A stretch of DNA of 27,289 nucleotides. Source: Reticulitermes lucifugus. Taxonomy: Eukaryota > Arthropoda > Insecta > Blattodea > Rhinotermitidae. Position 1 is the stretch's first letter. Every line of letters starts with the position of its first letter. The DNA lies in contig JAKCWW010003915.1 of NCBI GenBank assembly GCA_026260175.1, positions 17,251 through 44,539 on the forward strand, in the 5' to 3' direction. The notes under the pieces were generated by a model that ran no database searches, had not been told where the DNA came from, and saw only the letters and a program-made list of their open reading frames with translations. Position numbers and translations under genes: made by a program. Positions 10,484-19,996 of this stretch are shown piece after piece.

Positions 10484-13069
10484 TAAAATGGCAGTAAAAC
10501 CCCATCAAATTTAAGTAACTGTGCAAGAAAGCTATTTACACAAGGCTACGTGTTCCATAACAGCAAAGTTTCCCGAAGTTATAATTTTCCGTACCACACG
10601 CCACAATAAGCCGGGGAGGCTGGCACAGGAAAATGGCAACTCTTTGACAAGCTTCATAGGCGGAAGTGTGATATTGCATATCTCAAAGGATGTATGTACA
10701 TGTAAATTAATTCTCTGTATGTATGGTACAAAATTATCAAATTACGTTATGAAAATTACACAGTTTAAATCAGCGCACCTCTGCTGCATATATGAAAGAC
10801 TTACAAATGAATCGATTTTGTGCTGGTTACTATAAATTAATTTAGTAATTGTTTATATTGAACGAATTTACTGCTGTCAGACGGTGCTTGTTTCACGGTC
10901 AGTGTCTATTTAACGTGGAACTTGATACTTATATGTAATAATCAAGTAAACGCAAAGTCATTTAAGAGAAGGTAAAGCCGTTATTAAACTGGTCAAGAAG
11001 TATCTCACCTTTTAAGAATCCCAACTAGGTCTATTCGTTACGGCGTTCATAGCAGCCCACAACTGCACCATCCTGAACCAGACAAATGCAGTTAAAATCA
11101 CATATGCCTTTCCATTTAACATCAGTTTTAATACTGGCCTGTTATATATGCTTAGGTTTTCCGACTCATTAATTGTACGGATGCACTGACGACAAACACA
11201 CAGCGATAGGTCACTTTATAAGGTCCCGTAAATAATTTTTATGAAGAAATTCACTATTACAATTTCCAACATATTTACGTTTGCTCCCTTGCCATTATCG
11301 TCGTTAAGGAACAACCACTCTCGTCTGATGTCGGTCCTTTGGTATTGATCACGAGCTAAATAGCCTTAATGCATCCTTAATTACTCTGGCCTTTTGGTGA
11401 GAAGCGGCCTCAAGCATTTCTGGACTTTCATAGCGCTGGTTCTTAAAACTCAGCTTACAGCAAGAAAATACTCGACACACAATAAATTGACTGATTCTTT
11501 AACCATTTTGAGCATGAATTGCGCACGGCATGGCCATTACAAATTTCAATCAATGAATGCCGTTATGGCAAGAAGTCGCTGTTTATTGTGAAACTCGTAT
11601 TAAACACACACACATTCTGCGCGAAAAACGCAGCGATTTAATAATAAATATGTGGTACATATAGTACCTTCTGGCTTCAAAGGGTTAACGGTTTGTGTCA
11701 GTGTATGTCTCATTACACTAAGTGCATCTTGGGCACTGTACATTCAGAAGAAAACATGGCAGAATTGAAAGTAATCTGTATAATACCTTTTGTGTCCAAA
11801 GGGTTCCGGTTTCGATAGTGACCAGTCACATTAAATATAAAAAATAATAAAACAAAATGTACATATTTATGGCAGTATAGTGACGTCATGACAGTAGTAC
11901 AACTAGTTGCCAAAACGTTGTGTGTATTAAAGTGAATGTACAGCGCCCAATGTAGTGTAATGAGGTGTAGGAGATAATCTGCTTAACTTTCTTCTTGAAG
12001 TTCTTTAATTAACAGAAAGAAATCTTACATTTTCGAACAGTATCAAATAACCAGAGTTATAACTAATTACCTGTTGTTAACCAACCTAAATAACACTCTG
12101 ACAATGAAACTTTTAATATGCTTTGTCACGAAAAGGGAGATTTTATTGACGCCTAACATTGCAGGTCATTACTGAAATTCAGTTACTTGGTGATTAAGAA
12201 TAATCTTCGTATTATTCTAGTGCTGTCAAAAGTGAAAAAGGAGAATGGGCGCAATGACCTCAAAGACAAACGCTACCATTACATTTACTTGAATAGGATT
12301 TTGAAAAGACAAATTGTACTTCATTCCTTGAAGTAAAATGCGATACCATAACTATTTAGAAACAGAATGAAAAGGAAGCCATAAATGACTGGCACTAACT
12401 TATCCGTTATTTAACTCTATGCATTGAAGTTAACACTTAACTTACTCTAGTGCTTCAAGATATAAACAAAACTCCACAGGAGATTCTAGCTCCTACTGAA
12501 CTGTTCCAGCCAAACAGTCCTTTCATCCATATTCCCAACTGAACGTCTTACTGTGTCATACACTGCAATACAGCAGCAGCTCAAAACGTACTTCCACCTA
12601 GCTTGTCCGATCAAATCGTCTGATCATGAACAAGAAAACAAAGACTAGCAAGACAAAGGTCACCCTGATGACTATGCCCTTATCTCCGTGACCTTCGACA
12701 ACCTAATATATGCAAAGAAAAACTTTTAAGCAACGAAAACTGTTCTTACGAATAAAAGTCACGACAGGCCAATTTCAGTGATCAGAAATAAAGCCACCCC
12801 TGTAACCCTTTTACGTCACAACGAAAGGACTTCCTCTCCAGAGAACAAAGGAAGTCGACTGGAAGAATTCAAGTGCACACTGTGGATAAAACAGGGTTCA
12901 GCCAATGACGGTAAAATGCATTTTCAAACGATTGGCAGGAGCAGGAATGAGGAATATACAATCTGAGGGGAAAAACGACTCAGTCCGACCAGCAATGACA
13001 TGTTATTAACATTATCTTCAAAAGTTGCTATCTGTTCACTGAGAAAGCGTTGTAATCACAATAAATAAG
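10484..13069. other. Unassigned DNA with one short direct repeat
   Basis: No recognisable gene. Two similar blocks of about 30 bp start at 11661 and 11780: ATAGTACCTTCTGG, then CAAAGGGTT in the first, and ATAATACCTTTTG, then CAAAGGGTT in the second. Other frames are short and without motifs. Confidence 0.5.
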
Positions 13070-13071
13070 TA

Positions 13072-13093
13072 GGGGAGAGGGGGGATATTTGGC
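13072..13093 (+). repeat. Left terminal inverted repeat of pogo-like element
   Basis: 22 bp beginning GGGGAGAGGG and ending TTTGGC, adjacent to the TA at 13070-13071. It pairs with 14696-14717, with mismatches at positions 11, 14 and 17. Confidence 0.88.
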
Positions 13094-13258
13094 ACACTTT
13101 TCACGTTATAATTTTTCACATTTTTTGTGTACTCGTTAAGTTGAATGTAAGGGCACGTATGACTGGTAACACTCTTGGGCTACAATCTGACCTACACAAA
13201 ATTCACGCTTTTCATAAGGAATAGGAGGGAGAGACTTTTTCCCTAACCTCTGCACGTG

Positions 13259-13326
13259 TGCCAACCTTCCTCGCAGACGGGGAAGTTGGCATATGGTAAA
13301 AATAAGCGGAAAATCAAGATGCCAAC
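13259..13326. repeat. Subterminal TGCCAAC motif cluster (left end)
   Basis: The heptamer TGCCAAC occurs at 13259-13265 and 13320-13326, and its complement GTTGGCA at 13285-13291. It recurs near the right end at 14678-14684, with variants such as AGCCAAC around 14580 and 14695. Subterminal reiterated motifs in DNA transposons are often transposase binding sites. Confidence 0.5.
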
Positions 13327-13549
13327 TTTTCCATACTCTAAAAGTAACAGAAAATGATTAATATAATGTTTCATGAAACAAATGTGTCAGATACAGGTTG
13401 TACACAACAATAGGGTGTTATTGTGCTAATAAAGTAGTTGAGAAAGAATAAAAAATCGACACAAAATTCAACAAATTTAAATTCGAAAAGGATATTGAAA
13501 GGAAAGGTAACTCCATATGACACTAGCCTACCACAAGCAATATACGTTT

Positions 13550-14300
13550 TCATTCGGAATAAAGTGTTCCACTCCCATCATAGTGGCAACTTAAGCAAAC
13601 ACAGTTGGGAGAGCCATCAGTGCATTCTTCATGTGACCGCAACTTGCAAACTGCGCAGTGAATTCACATGTCTCTGGATGCGCCAGACAATAGACGCAGG
13701 AAGTATCCACGGAGTCTTCTTCGTTAGCGTCGCCTGCAGTTTTGGATTTTTTGCTTTCTGCTTTTTTGAATCTCTCTTTAGATATGTGGCACGCTTCTCT
13801 TTCTTATTTTTTAAGCACAGTTCTTCCCTCGGGTGCTCCGATCGTTCTCTTGTACTGGGTGTCAAAGCATTTTTGACAGGGGTATCAGTCAGGTTTCTTT
13901 TGTTCTTATTTACATTCTTACTCTTTTTACGTACGGTTTAGGAAGGTTTCGAACGTCCTCTGGGGTAGCAGCATGTGGTGCCACTTTTAAAGTACGTGAT
14001 GATCTTTCGGGAGACTCATCAACATCGCACAAAATTCTCTGTTGCTATTGGAAACTGCTGCCTCCATAGGAGGGGAAGCTCTATATGGAACGTAAGATTC
14101 CATAAATTCTTCGTTTTAAAAAATATCCCCGCTGGATAGGTAAATTCCAGAACTCTTGAAATCTGTTTTGGTATTTGGAGGACAAGGATTCAGATAATAA
14201 AAGTTGTTGACGACAGAAAGAATGTCATATATTGTCATTATCTTACAAAACGCCCCCCCCCCCCGGTCATCCACCCAGATGGATGGACCGTGTTTTCAAT
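13550..14300 (-). pseudogene. pogo-like transposase remnant with PHD-like zinc-finger tail
   Basis: Read from high to low coordinates, the remnant begins with a V-HPSGWM-T block (HPSGWM at 14268-14285), typical of the middle of pogo/Tigger DDE domains. Next comes TIYDILSVVNNFYYL, then FKSSGIYLSSGDIF with NEEFMESYV, matching the family's GIYPFN..IF..DF segment. A linker follows (ATPEDVRNLPKP, NLTDTPVKNAL, a lysine-rich stretch). The tail is DTSCVYC (cysteines within 13687-13698), a frameshift, then IHCAVCKLRSHEEC and CVCLSCH, a C4HC3-type PHD-like finger, ending at a stop at 13550-13552. Everything between HPSGWM and TIYDIL, including the usual second and third catalytic acidic residues, is missing, with a C12 run at the junction. 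Several frameshifts and stops make it non-functional. Confidence 0.8.
14253..14264. repeat. Poly-C run at transposase deletion junction
   Basis: Twelve consecutive C residues separate the HPSGWM-coding block from the TIYDIL-coding block of the remnant. Confidence 0.9.
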
Positions 14301-14695
14301 GACATTGTTGGTAAGGTGTTTTTTATGTTACCCCTCTTCCGCTTTTGCATTATCTTGCCAAAATACGAAATGTAATCTGACAATCCTTCGCCGCGCTCCT
14401 TGTTGACCTTCCATGTTTTCGCACAGGTCTCGCAGTGCGTCAGGGCGTGTGTTGCTCCTGTCTGACCTCTTCTTGCAAGTAATCATTATTTAGCTTCTTA
14501 AAACGTAAATTAAAAGATCAGGTTGGTACAAAAATTAAACAGTAAGTTACTAACCGAAAGCGGGCAAGTTGACGCACTGAGCCAACAAGCCTCACGTTGC
14601 GTGTGCCGACCTGCCCCGTAGAGTACAAATTGCCAATTGCTGCTATCCTGCACTGTCAGTGGGTGTTACGGCCCTTGTGCCAACTTACCCCTCTA

Positions 14696-14717
14696 GCCAA
14701 CTAGCCACCCTCTCCCC
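14696..14717 (-). repeat. Right terminal inverted repeat of pogo-like element
   Basis: Reverse complement begins GGGGAGAGGG and ends GTTGGC. It pairs with 13072-13093 and is followed by TA at 14718-14719. Confidence 0.88.
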
Positions 14718-14784
14718 TACAATCGCATTTCAGATATTAGCGGAAGAACATGTTTATTATTTCAACTTAGGCCCACCATACCTA

Positions 14785-15010
14785 AACAGGGAGCCATGAT
14801 AGCGTGGTCGGTATAGTGACAAGGCTACGGGCTGGATACCACAGGAAACCTGATTCCAATTCCCGGATGGGCAAGAAATGTTTCTCTTCTCCAAATCGTC
14901 CAGGCCGGCTCTGGGGGTAAAGCGGAAGAGGCGTGAAACTGACCATCCACCTCGATCTAGTGCCGAGGTTGAGAATGAGTGAAGCTATACACTTACCCAT
15001 TATTGTACCC
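14785..15010 (+). repeat. tRNA-derived SINE with degenerate promoter
   Basis: The head GCCATGATAGCGTGGTCGG contains an A-box-like TAGCGTGGTCG (14800-14810, one deviation from TRGYNNANNNG). TGATTCCAATTCCCGG at 14851-14866 resembles a B box with an inserted base. The body then runs through GGGGGTAAAGCGG, TGAAACTGACCATCC and GTGCCGAGGTTGAGAA. That body is shared with the headless copy at 587-745. RNA polymerase III would transcribe an intact copy, and mobility would depend on a partner LINE. Ends are approximate because no target duplication was identified. Confidence 0.7.
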
Positions 15011-15199
15011 AAAACAGTATAAAATACCGTCCAGTGAGCCCAATTTAGAGTCTGTTCAATGCGTACATTATTAACGCTTTGAAAACACGAGTTTGACAAT
15101 GTCGCACCACACCTAACAAACAATAATGTCATTTAATGTGGGCCTATTTTGTACGTCTGTGAACTATGTTCAGTCAGTCATTTAACAATTATTTTAAGA

Positions 15200-15440
15200 T
15201 GGAAGTCTTCAGAATCATGAGGAGGTGTCGGGACATGGCCCCGTGTCGATTAGTTACCGACGATTCTGAGGAACTTTCTGCTTCCATCATCAAGGTCAAA
15301 GACGTCTTGGATCCTGAAGACGAAGGCAGCAAGCTCCAACTCAACGTCGGTAACTACTGGCCAATCGACATGGCGTCATATCTCAAAAGATCTGACACTA
15401 CAACAACACCGTTGTCAGAACCTCAAATTTCGCAGTAACT
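15200..15440 (+). repeat. Dispersed repeat with D-x-APC-x-LV reading pattern
   Basis: The plus strand reads RDMAPCRLVTDDSEELSAS and continues IIKVKDV, DPEDEGSKL, NVGNYWPIDMAS up to a stop near 15438. I recognise the D(V/M)APC-LV, (S)EE-(AS)II-V and EDEGS-NVGNY pattern as one that recurs in repeat-derived predicted peptides of cockroaches, termites and orthopterans. That is recollection, not a search. The frame is open for about 80 codons but is unlikely to be a host gene. The locus at 15920-16040 carries a related opening block. Confidence 0.5.
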
Positions 15441-15593
15441 CCTCAACTTAGTTTTTTGTACAAGGCTCGCTACTCTGTGGTTACCTCGAATTAGCCATAT
15501 TCAAGTGCAAATGACTGTCCACCCGTTGAGTCAAGACAGCCCAGACGTTCAAGAAAATATCTAGACGTTTTATCTTCAACCAAACAAAATAGG

Positions 15594-15770
15594 GGCCGTG
15601 CCATGGCTCAGGTGGTTAGTCGCCAACCTGTAAAGGCAGAGGCCCGAGTAAAAATGCCACGTTAATCCACTTCGGATTTGTGGGACAAAGTGGCACTGGG
15701 GCAGATTTCTAAGGACTTCGTCTTTCCCCTGCACCATTTCACCAGTGCTTCATACTAATTCATAGATATA
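15594..15770 (+). repeat. tRNA-derived SINE, B box damaged
   Basis: GGGCCGTGCCATGGCTCAGG begins a tRNA-like head whose A box TGGCTCAGGTG (15604-15614) fits TRGYNNANNNG exactly. The B-box region, GGCCCGAGTAAAAATGCC (from 15641), has lost the GTTCGA core. The body CCACTTCGGATTTGTGGG, CAAAGTGGCACTGGGGC and TTTCCCCTGCACCATTTC differs from the copies at 587 and 14785, so this is a second SINE family. Confidence 0.72.
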
Positions 15771-15919
15771 TCACGGAAGACTATTCACAGCGTCGTTCAG
15801 TAACACACTTATAAAAACAGACAAATTTTATCACAGTTTTGTTCATAAAATTAGTTCGCCTCCTGGACTGTTTTTTAATCATGGCTTTCAAAAATGTCTA
15901 AGGTGCATGCGAGATTTGA

Positions 15920-16040
15920 ATTTTTCAGAGTAATGACTACGAAGACTTCCATCTTATTGGACCTGACGTCGTGTAGTTTGGTAGAAATTTTGAAGGAATC
16001 TAAAGCCATGGTTGTCCTCCCTTTCTTTATAAACTGCAAT
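15920..16040 (+). repeat. Second copy related to the D-x-x-C-x-LV dispersed repeat
   Basis: The reading RVMTTKTSILLDLTSCSLVE parallels the RIMRRCRDMAPCRLV block at 15200. After about 16040 the similarity is lost, although the frame (from 15894) stays open to 16238. It is treated as repeat-derived, not a host gene. Confidence 0.4.
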
Positions 16041-16238
16041 GTTTTTATCCTCACGGCATCAGGCGGCAGCAGGTTTCTTGTTAAATTCTACCAGGCTCTC
16101 TGGTGTCACAGCCCAGAGACGACAATCTTCGCAGGAAAAGCAGTCAGCTTAATCTTAACGGCAACGCGTCTGTCTTGCATTCCTGATGTATCAGGTATGA
16201 CTCCTATAACCAATCTGACTCACGTCTCCAGCAGATAA

Positions 16239-17212
16239 GCCACGACGGCTTCTTTCGTAATTCTCCTATATTATTATCGCCGTCATTCATTGTCACACTT
16301 CCTTAAAATGTCTGGGAGCCCTGAGAATACAATCATTATTTTAATATAGAGGCCAATAATTAACCGTATAATATAACACTTGTTTGTTTTAACACCCACA
16401 ATCAGTTACATGTTCCCGTTACGTTAAGTCACCCTCAGGCTGTGTAGAACTATGTACAGAAACAACGTACTACTGTAAACGTAATATTATGAAAAAACCG
16501 AGATCTTAATTTTTGTTTCAGTTGTCGTGTTCCCACATTACACTACAATATTAAAAAGAAAACATTAAAAACATTATTAGTGAAGATGGCTTGTCATATA
16601 ATGCAATATTCAAATACTAGTAGCTACGTTAAAATATTAATATCAATCTTCTGAAAACATGAAAAAAAGGACTTGGGGCGGGGGGGGGGGAATTGACTGA
16701 CAAATGTAGTAGAATGTTGTAAAGTAATAACGGGTCATTGGCCCGGTTGAAAACATTCGACAGCCATCACGTAGTAGAGATGATTGAGTGTTGACAAGCT
16801 CACCACTGGGGTCGGCGTACACTCTGACGGTACAACCCACGACCAGGCAAGGCTTTGATAATACCGTAACAATAATACTACTTCAATAAAATCAAACATT
16901 TAAAGCCTGAATGGTGGACCTCAAATATGCAGTTCCACATAATAATTAATAAATTAACGCATCACTTTAACCATTAGTCCTGTTATTACAGATTCCCCAA
17001 ACAACGTCATGTTTGTCAGTAAATTTATGCGAAAGGGTTACTTTTTAATATTAGCTAACAAGTGCAGTGTTAGAAGCACTTCAATGATATGAGTACTTAC
17101 TTTCGAACTTCTTGTAACTTTTGTAAATGATCCATAACCGTGCATTGAGCAAGAAGGTATGACATTAAAAACAACAAATGCACATAAGTGTATGAAAGTG
17201 TAATATACACAC
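16239..17212. other. Unassigned DNA with G11 run
   Basis: AT-rich sequence with no recognised gene. A run of eleven G residues lies at 16680-16690, preceded by GGGGC. Confidence 0.5.
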
Positions 17213-17216
17213 TGTA

Positions 17217-17257
17217 TACCTCCTACGTGTTTCGGCCACTCATGTGGCCATCTTCAT
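17217..17257 (-). ncRNA. Hammerhead-ribozyme-like fold, core C3 changed
   Basis: On the minus strand: (A)TGAAGA, T, a six-base-pair stem GGCCAC/GTGGCC (17244-17249 and 17234-17239) closed by the loop ATGA, then GAAA (17230-17233), then C-AC-GTA. This follows the type I hammerhead order CUGANGA, stem II, GAAA, very short stem III, UH cleavage triplet. Penelope-like retroelements are reported to carry such minimal hammerheads. Here the invariant C of CUGANGA reads A (position 17257), and I see no convincing stem I pairing next to the core. It is probably inactive and old. Confidence 0.5.
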
Positions 17258-18839
17258 TCTGGCATTACAAAGAATATATACATCGAAATATTACAGACGT
17301 TAATGGAACCACTGCAAAGATATACGACATTAAATTTTAAAAACTACATGGTTTCAAATATACGTTAAAGATTAAAATACAGATAAAATATTTGTAATTG
17401 ATTCGATATGTAGTGAATAGCATGTGTGTAGTAAATTACCATCCAGACAAGGATGTGTTGATATTAGCTGTACGGCAGACTGCATACAAAGTGGTCTGTC
17501 GTATTCAGGAAATACATGGTTCTGTATGACCAACATACTGTAATATATTGACATGAAAATATTTACAATCACAATCATTAAACATCAAATCAACAAGGTA
17601 CGCAAAATCAGAAATTGGCGTTTGGTAAACATAAGTTCATGAAATTACAGCGGAGCACTCGGAAATGCTGTGAAACGAACAAAGTTTAAGCTCTGGGAAA
17701 GGCTGCAGATTATGCATTATGAATTCGAATACGTGTAGAGTTACAAACCATAAGGGAAATGTTCCAAAACGTTTAAATATTACGTGAAACTTAAAATACG
17801 TCTCGGAATCTTTCAGTAGAAATAGGAAACATAACACACGATGAGGTAGCCAGGATCTGCGTTAGGCTGATGCTGTACGTAAAATGTAAGTACAGCCCAC
17901 TGCGTTTCAACGATACATAATTAACCAGTCAGGGTGCGTCTGAAATTAGCCAAAGATTATTCACGGACCGCAAGATGTAAGCGGCGAGATTTGACCATTT
18001 AATGTCCAGTGGTAAGTATATGTACCATCCTACAGTAACATTATAAAACTCTTCATTGTGCTACAGTGTTATTTATGTGTCTCATATGACTCTCAAAATA
18101 AATAGCTATTACGAGTACTTCCCTAAACAGTGTTAACTGGCCGGCCTCTATAGCGGACACGGACCTTGACCTGTGAGATATGAAATGAAGTTTTGCAGAT
18201 AATTTAGAGGAAAGTTTGACTGGGTTGCTGTGGACCCATAACGGGTCAGATGCCAATGGTAATAGCCCGAATTTAATAGTATATTCAATGTCCATGTCGG
18301 TGTGTCACTCCTTTGCCGTCAAGCAAATGGGGAGGTTTCCCAAACTCCAAATTGGTAACGCGTGTTGTTCATGCAGCCCCCGTGCTTTAAATTCATCATA
18401 TTTAAACACCTTTCTCTAAAGAACAACAAGTTTTCTTTCCAAATTATACATTTCACCATTAACCAGTAAATTAAAACGCCGCGGCCCTGGTCTCAAGCCT
18501 TTATTTCTCATCATCCTAACTTCTCCAATTTCATGCAGCTTCTATCAGAAGGACGAGAGGACAAGGCCTGGGAACCGTCCAATAACATTATGCTTTTCCT
18601 CCCTCAAGCCCCAGCCCATCCCCCAAATGAAGTGTCTCTCATTTCTCTCACGCACTTTCCCTTACCTACAATTTACCATTATTTCTTATGTCTCAATCTC
18701 TCTCGCTCCTTCAGCCAGGCCTCAACGGGCCAAGCTAAACTTCAACCGTTGTTAGAGAAGTACCAGAAAAGTACAATTATGACACGTTCGCATTTCCCTG
18801 CAGAAGTATTCCAGTCTTAGTGTCTTAATTGTTGTTTTT
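17258..18839. other. Unassigned DNA, first part probably repeat-derived
   Basis: Bases around 17400-17490 show a faint resemblance to those downstream of the second hammerhead-like core (CAGACAAG, then TTGATAT, at both loci), suggesting one element family. The rest, including a stretch near 18530-18820 with an open frame of about 95 codons, has no motif I recognise. Confidence 0.35.
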
Positions 18840-19080
18840 GCTGCAGTCATGCAGAATGTTGCGGTTGGGTGGCTAGTAAGTCTGCTTCTATTCCGAAATC
18901 CTGGGTTAAAATCTCGGCACCAGCAAGACGTATCCTGACTGTGGTCCTACTCAGTCTCTGTGGTAGAAATTTATCAATGTTTCTGAATAACCTACTAACT
19001 CAGACTTCAGGGGGAAAGTGTAAAAAAAAACACATCCCAAAAGACAGCAATCTTCGTGGAGTTCGTAGTTTAGGAAAACC
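18840..19080 (+). repeat. tRNA-derived SINE-like repeat
   Basis: A tRNA-like head is visible: A-box-like TGGCTAGTAAG at 18870-18880 (one deviation) and a good B-box region CTGGGTTAAAATCTCGGC (from 18901), close to the tRNA T-arm consensus CCGGGTTCAAATCCCGGC. The body after this (GACTGTGGTCCTACTCAG onward) matches no other copy in the window, and the right end is approximate. Confidence 0.55.
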
Positions 19081-19827
19081 CTAAATAGTTGACGTTTCCA
19101 TATTTACAGAGTTTTCTATGTAGAGTGTTTATGCAACATAAGCCTCAGTTTGGACCTAAAACACCACGCTATAAAGGCAGTAAACATCGCCTGATCTTCT
19201 GAAAACCACTCTCACTGCTAAGAAGCTGAGATAAAGAAAAATCGGAAGTTTGCCGTTATACATTACTGTGTCAAAATATCTGATCACAAAACACAATTTA
19301 GCACCTACTGTCGTTCTTGCTTCTAACTCTTTAGACACAAGTCCAGACCACATTTCTCCCAGTGCCAGTATTTTCAAGGCTAGAGCACCCATAACGCAAC
19401 AACATCCTCACAATTTTTCAGCGAAGGAGCCAGAACAAATACAGCTTGAAATTAATGCGAGACGTATATAAAACGAAACATGTGCATTAAAAACTTAGCT
19501 GCATTTCTAACAAACTGACTACGGTAGTGTCCTCCTTCAGGATTTAACAATAATTCCTTAGGTAGTCAAAAAATTACCCACATTTTATGGTAGCCGAAGG
19601 TTCATTACCGCTCTCTTTTGTGTATTTTCAAACTTTCGTAAACATAGAGTTCACACGGTTAAAGACACATTATACGGAACTATTATTCTGCGATAAATAT
19701 AATTAGTTATTCACATCATCTGACCGCAAAAAACGCATCACAATTTGCTGGTCTGCAGTGAGCTCGGTCAATGGAACCGCGATGTTAAACGTGTCGCATT
19801 ACTCAAACGAGAATATAAAAAAAACAC
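19081..19827. other. Unassigned DNA
   Basis: No gene or element recognised. The right end runs into an A-rich, (CA)n stretch at 19818-19834. Confidence 0.45.
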
Positions 19828-19960
19828 ACACACAAAATGAAACGAAATTCGCGCACAAGCTTCCGAATGTGAGATTCGCTGTGCGAGAAAAAAAGTCGAA
19901 CTTTTTTAAAAACATGCCCTATCACGTTCAGTTTTTGAAATACACGTCAGCGTCAAATAG
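19828..19960 (+). repeat. Left long inverted repeat of mariner-like element
   Basis: Pairs imperfectly with 20949-21084. Translated in the outward-to-inward direction, the two arms also share a Q-x-ET-x-FAH-x-L pattern, which supports common origin. Confidence 0.55.
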
Positions 19961-19996
19961 CGCAAGGTACCTAACGAAATAATGGGCGCCTCGTAG

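Larger units (their letters stand above)
13072..14717 (-). mobile_element. pogo/Tigger-like DNA transposon, internally deleted
   Basis: A 1,646-bp element is bounded by 22-bp terminal inverted repeats matching at 19 positions and starting GGGGAGAGGG. It is flanked on both sides by TA (13070-13071 and 14718-14719), the target duplicated by Tc1/mariner/pogo elements. Inside, the minus strand holds the remains of a pogo-like transposase C-terminal half. Repeated TGCCAAC/GTTGGCA motifs lie near both ends. The catalytic core has been deleted and the tail is frameshifted, so it is non-autonomous. Mobilisation in trans by a related transposase would be possible only if the ends remained functional; that is inference. 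Confidence 0.85.

Noticed and set aside
6551..11888. Two TGACGTCA palindromes (6551-6558 and 11881-11888) as CRE sites
   Set aside because: Eight-base palindromes are expected at low frequency by chance in 27 kb, and neither is near a gene start.
13438..13941. Plus-strand open frame of 167 codons
   Set aside because: It is antisense to the pogo-like transposase remnant, whose minus-strand reading carries the zinc-finger and linker motifs. The plus-strand peptide has only phenylalanine-rich stretches complementary to lysine codons.
17099..17150. Minus-strand donor AAA|GTAAGTAC as the end of an exon
   Set aside because: All three frames are open over a short AT-rich stretch and no acceptor or recognisable peptide precedes it.
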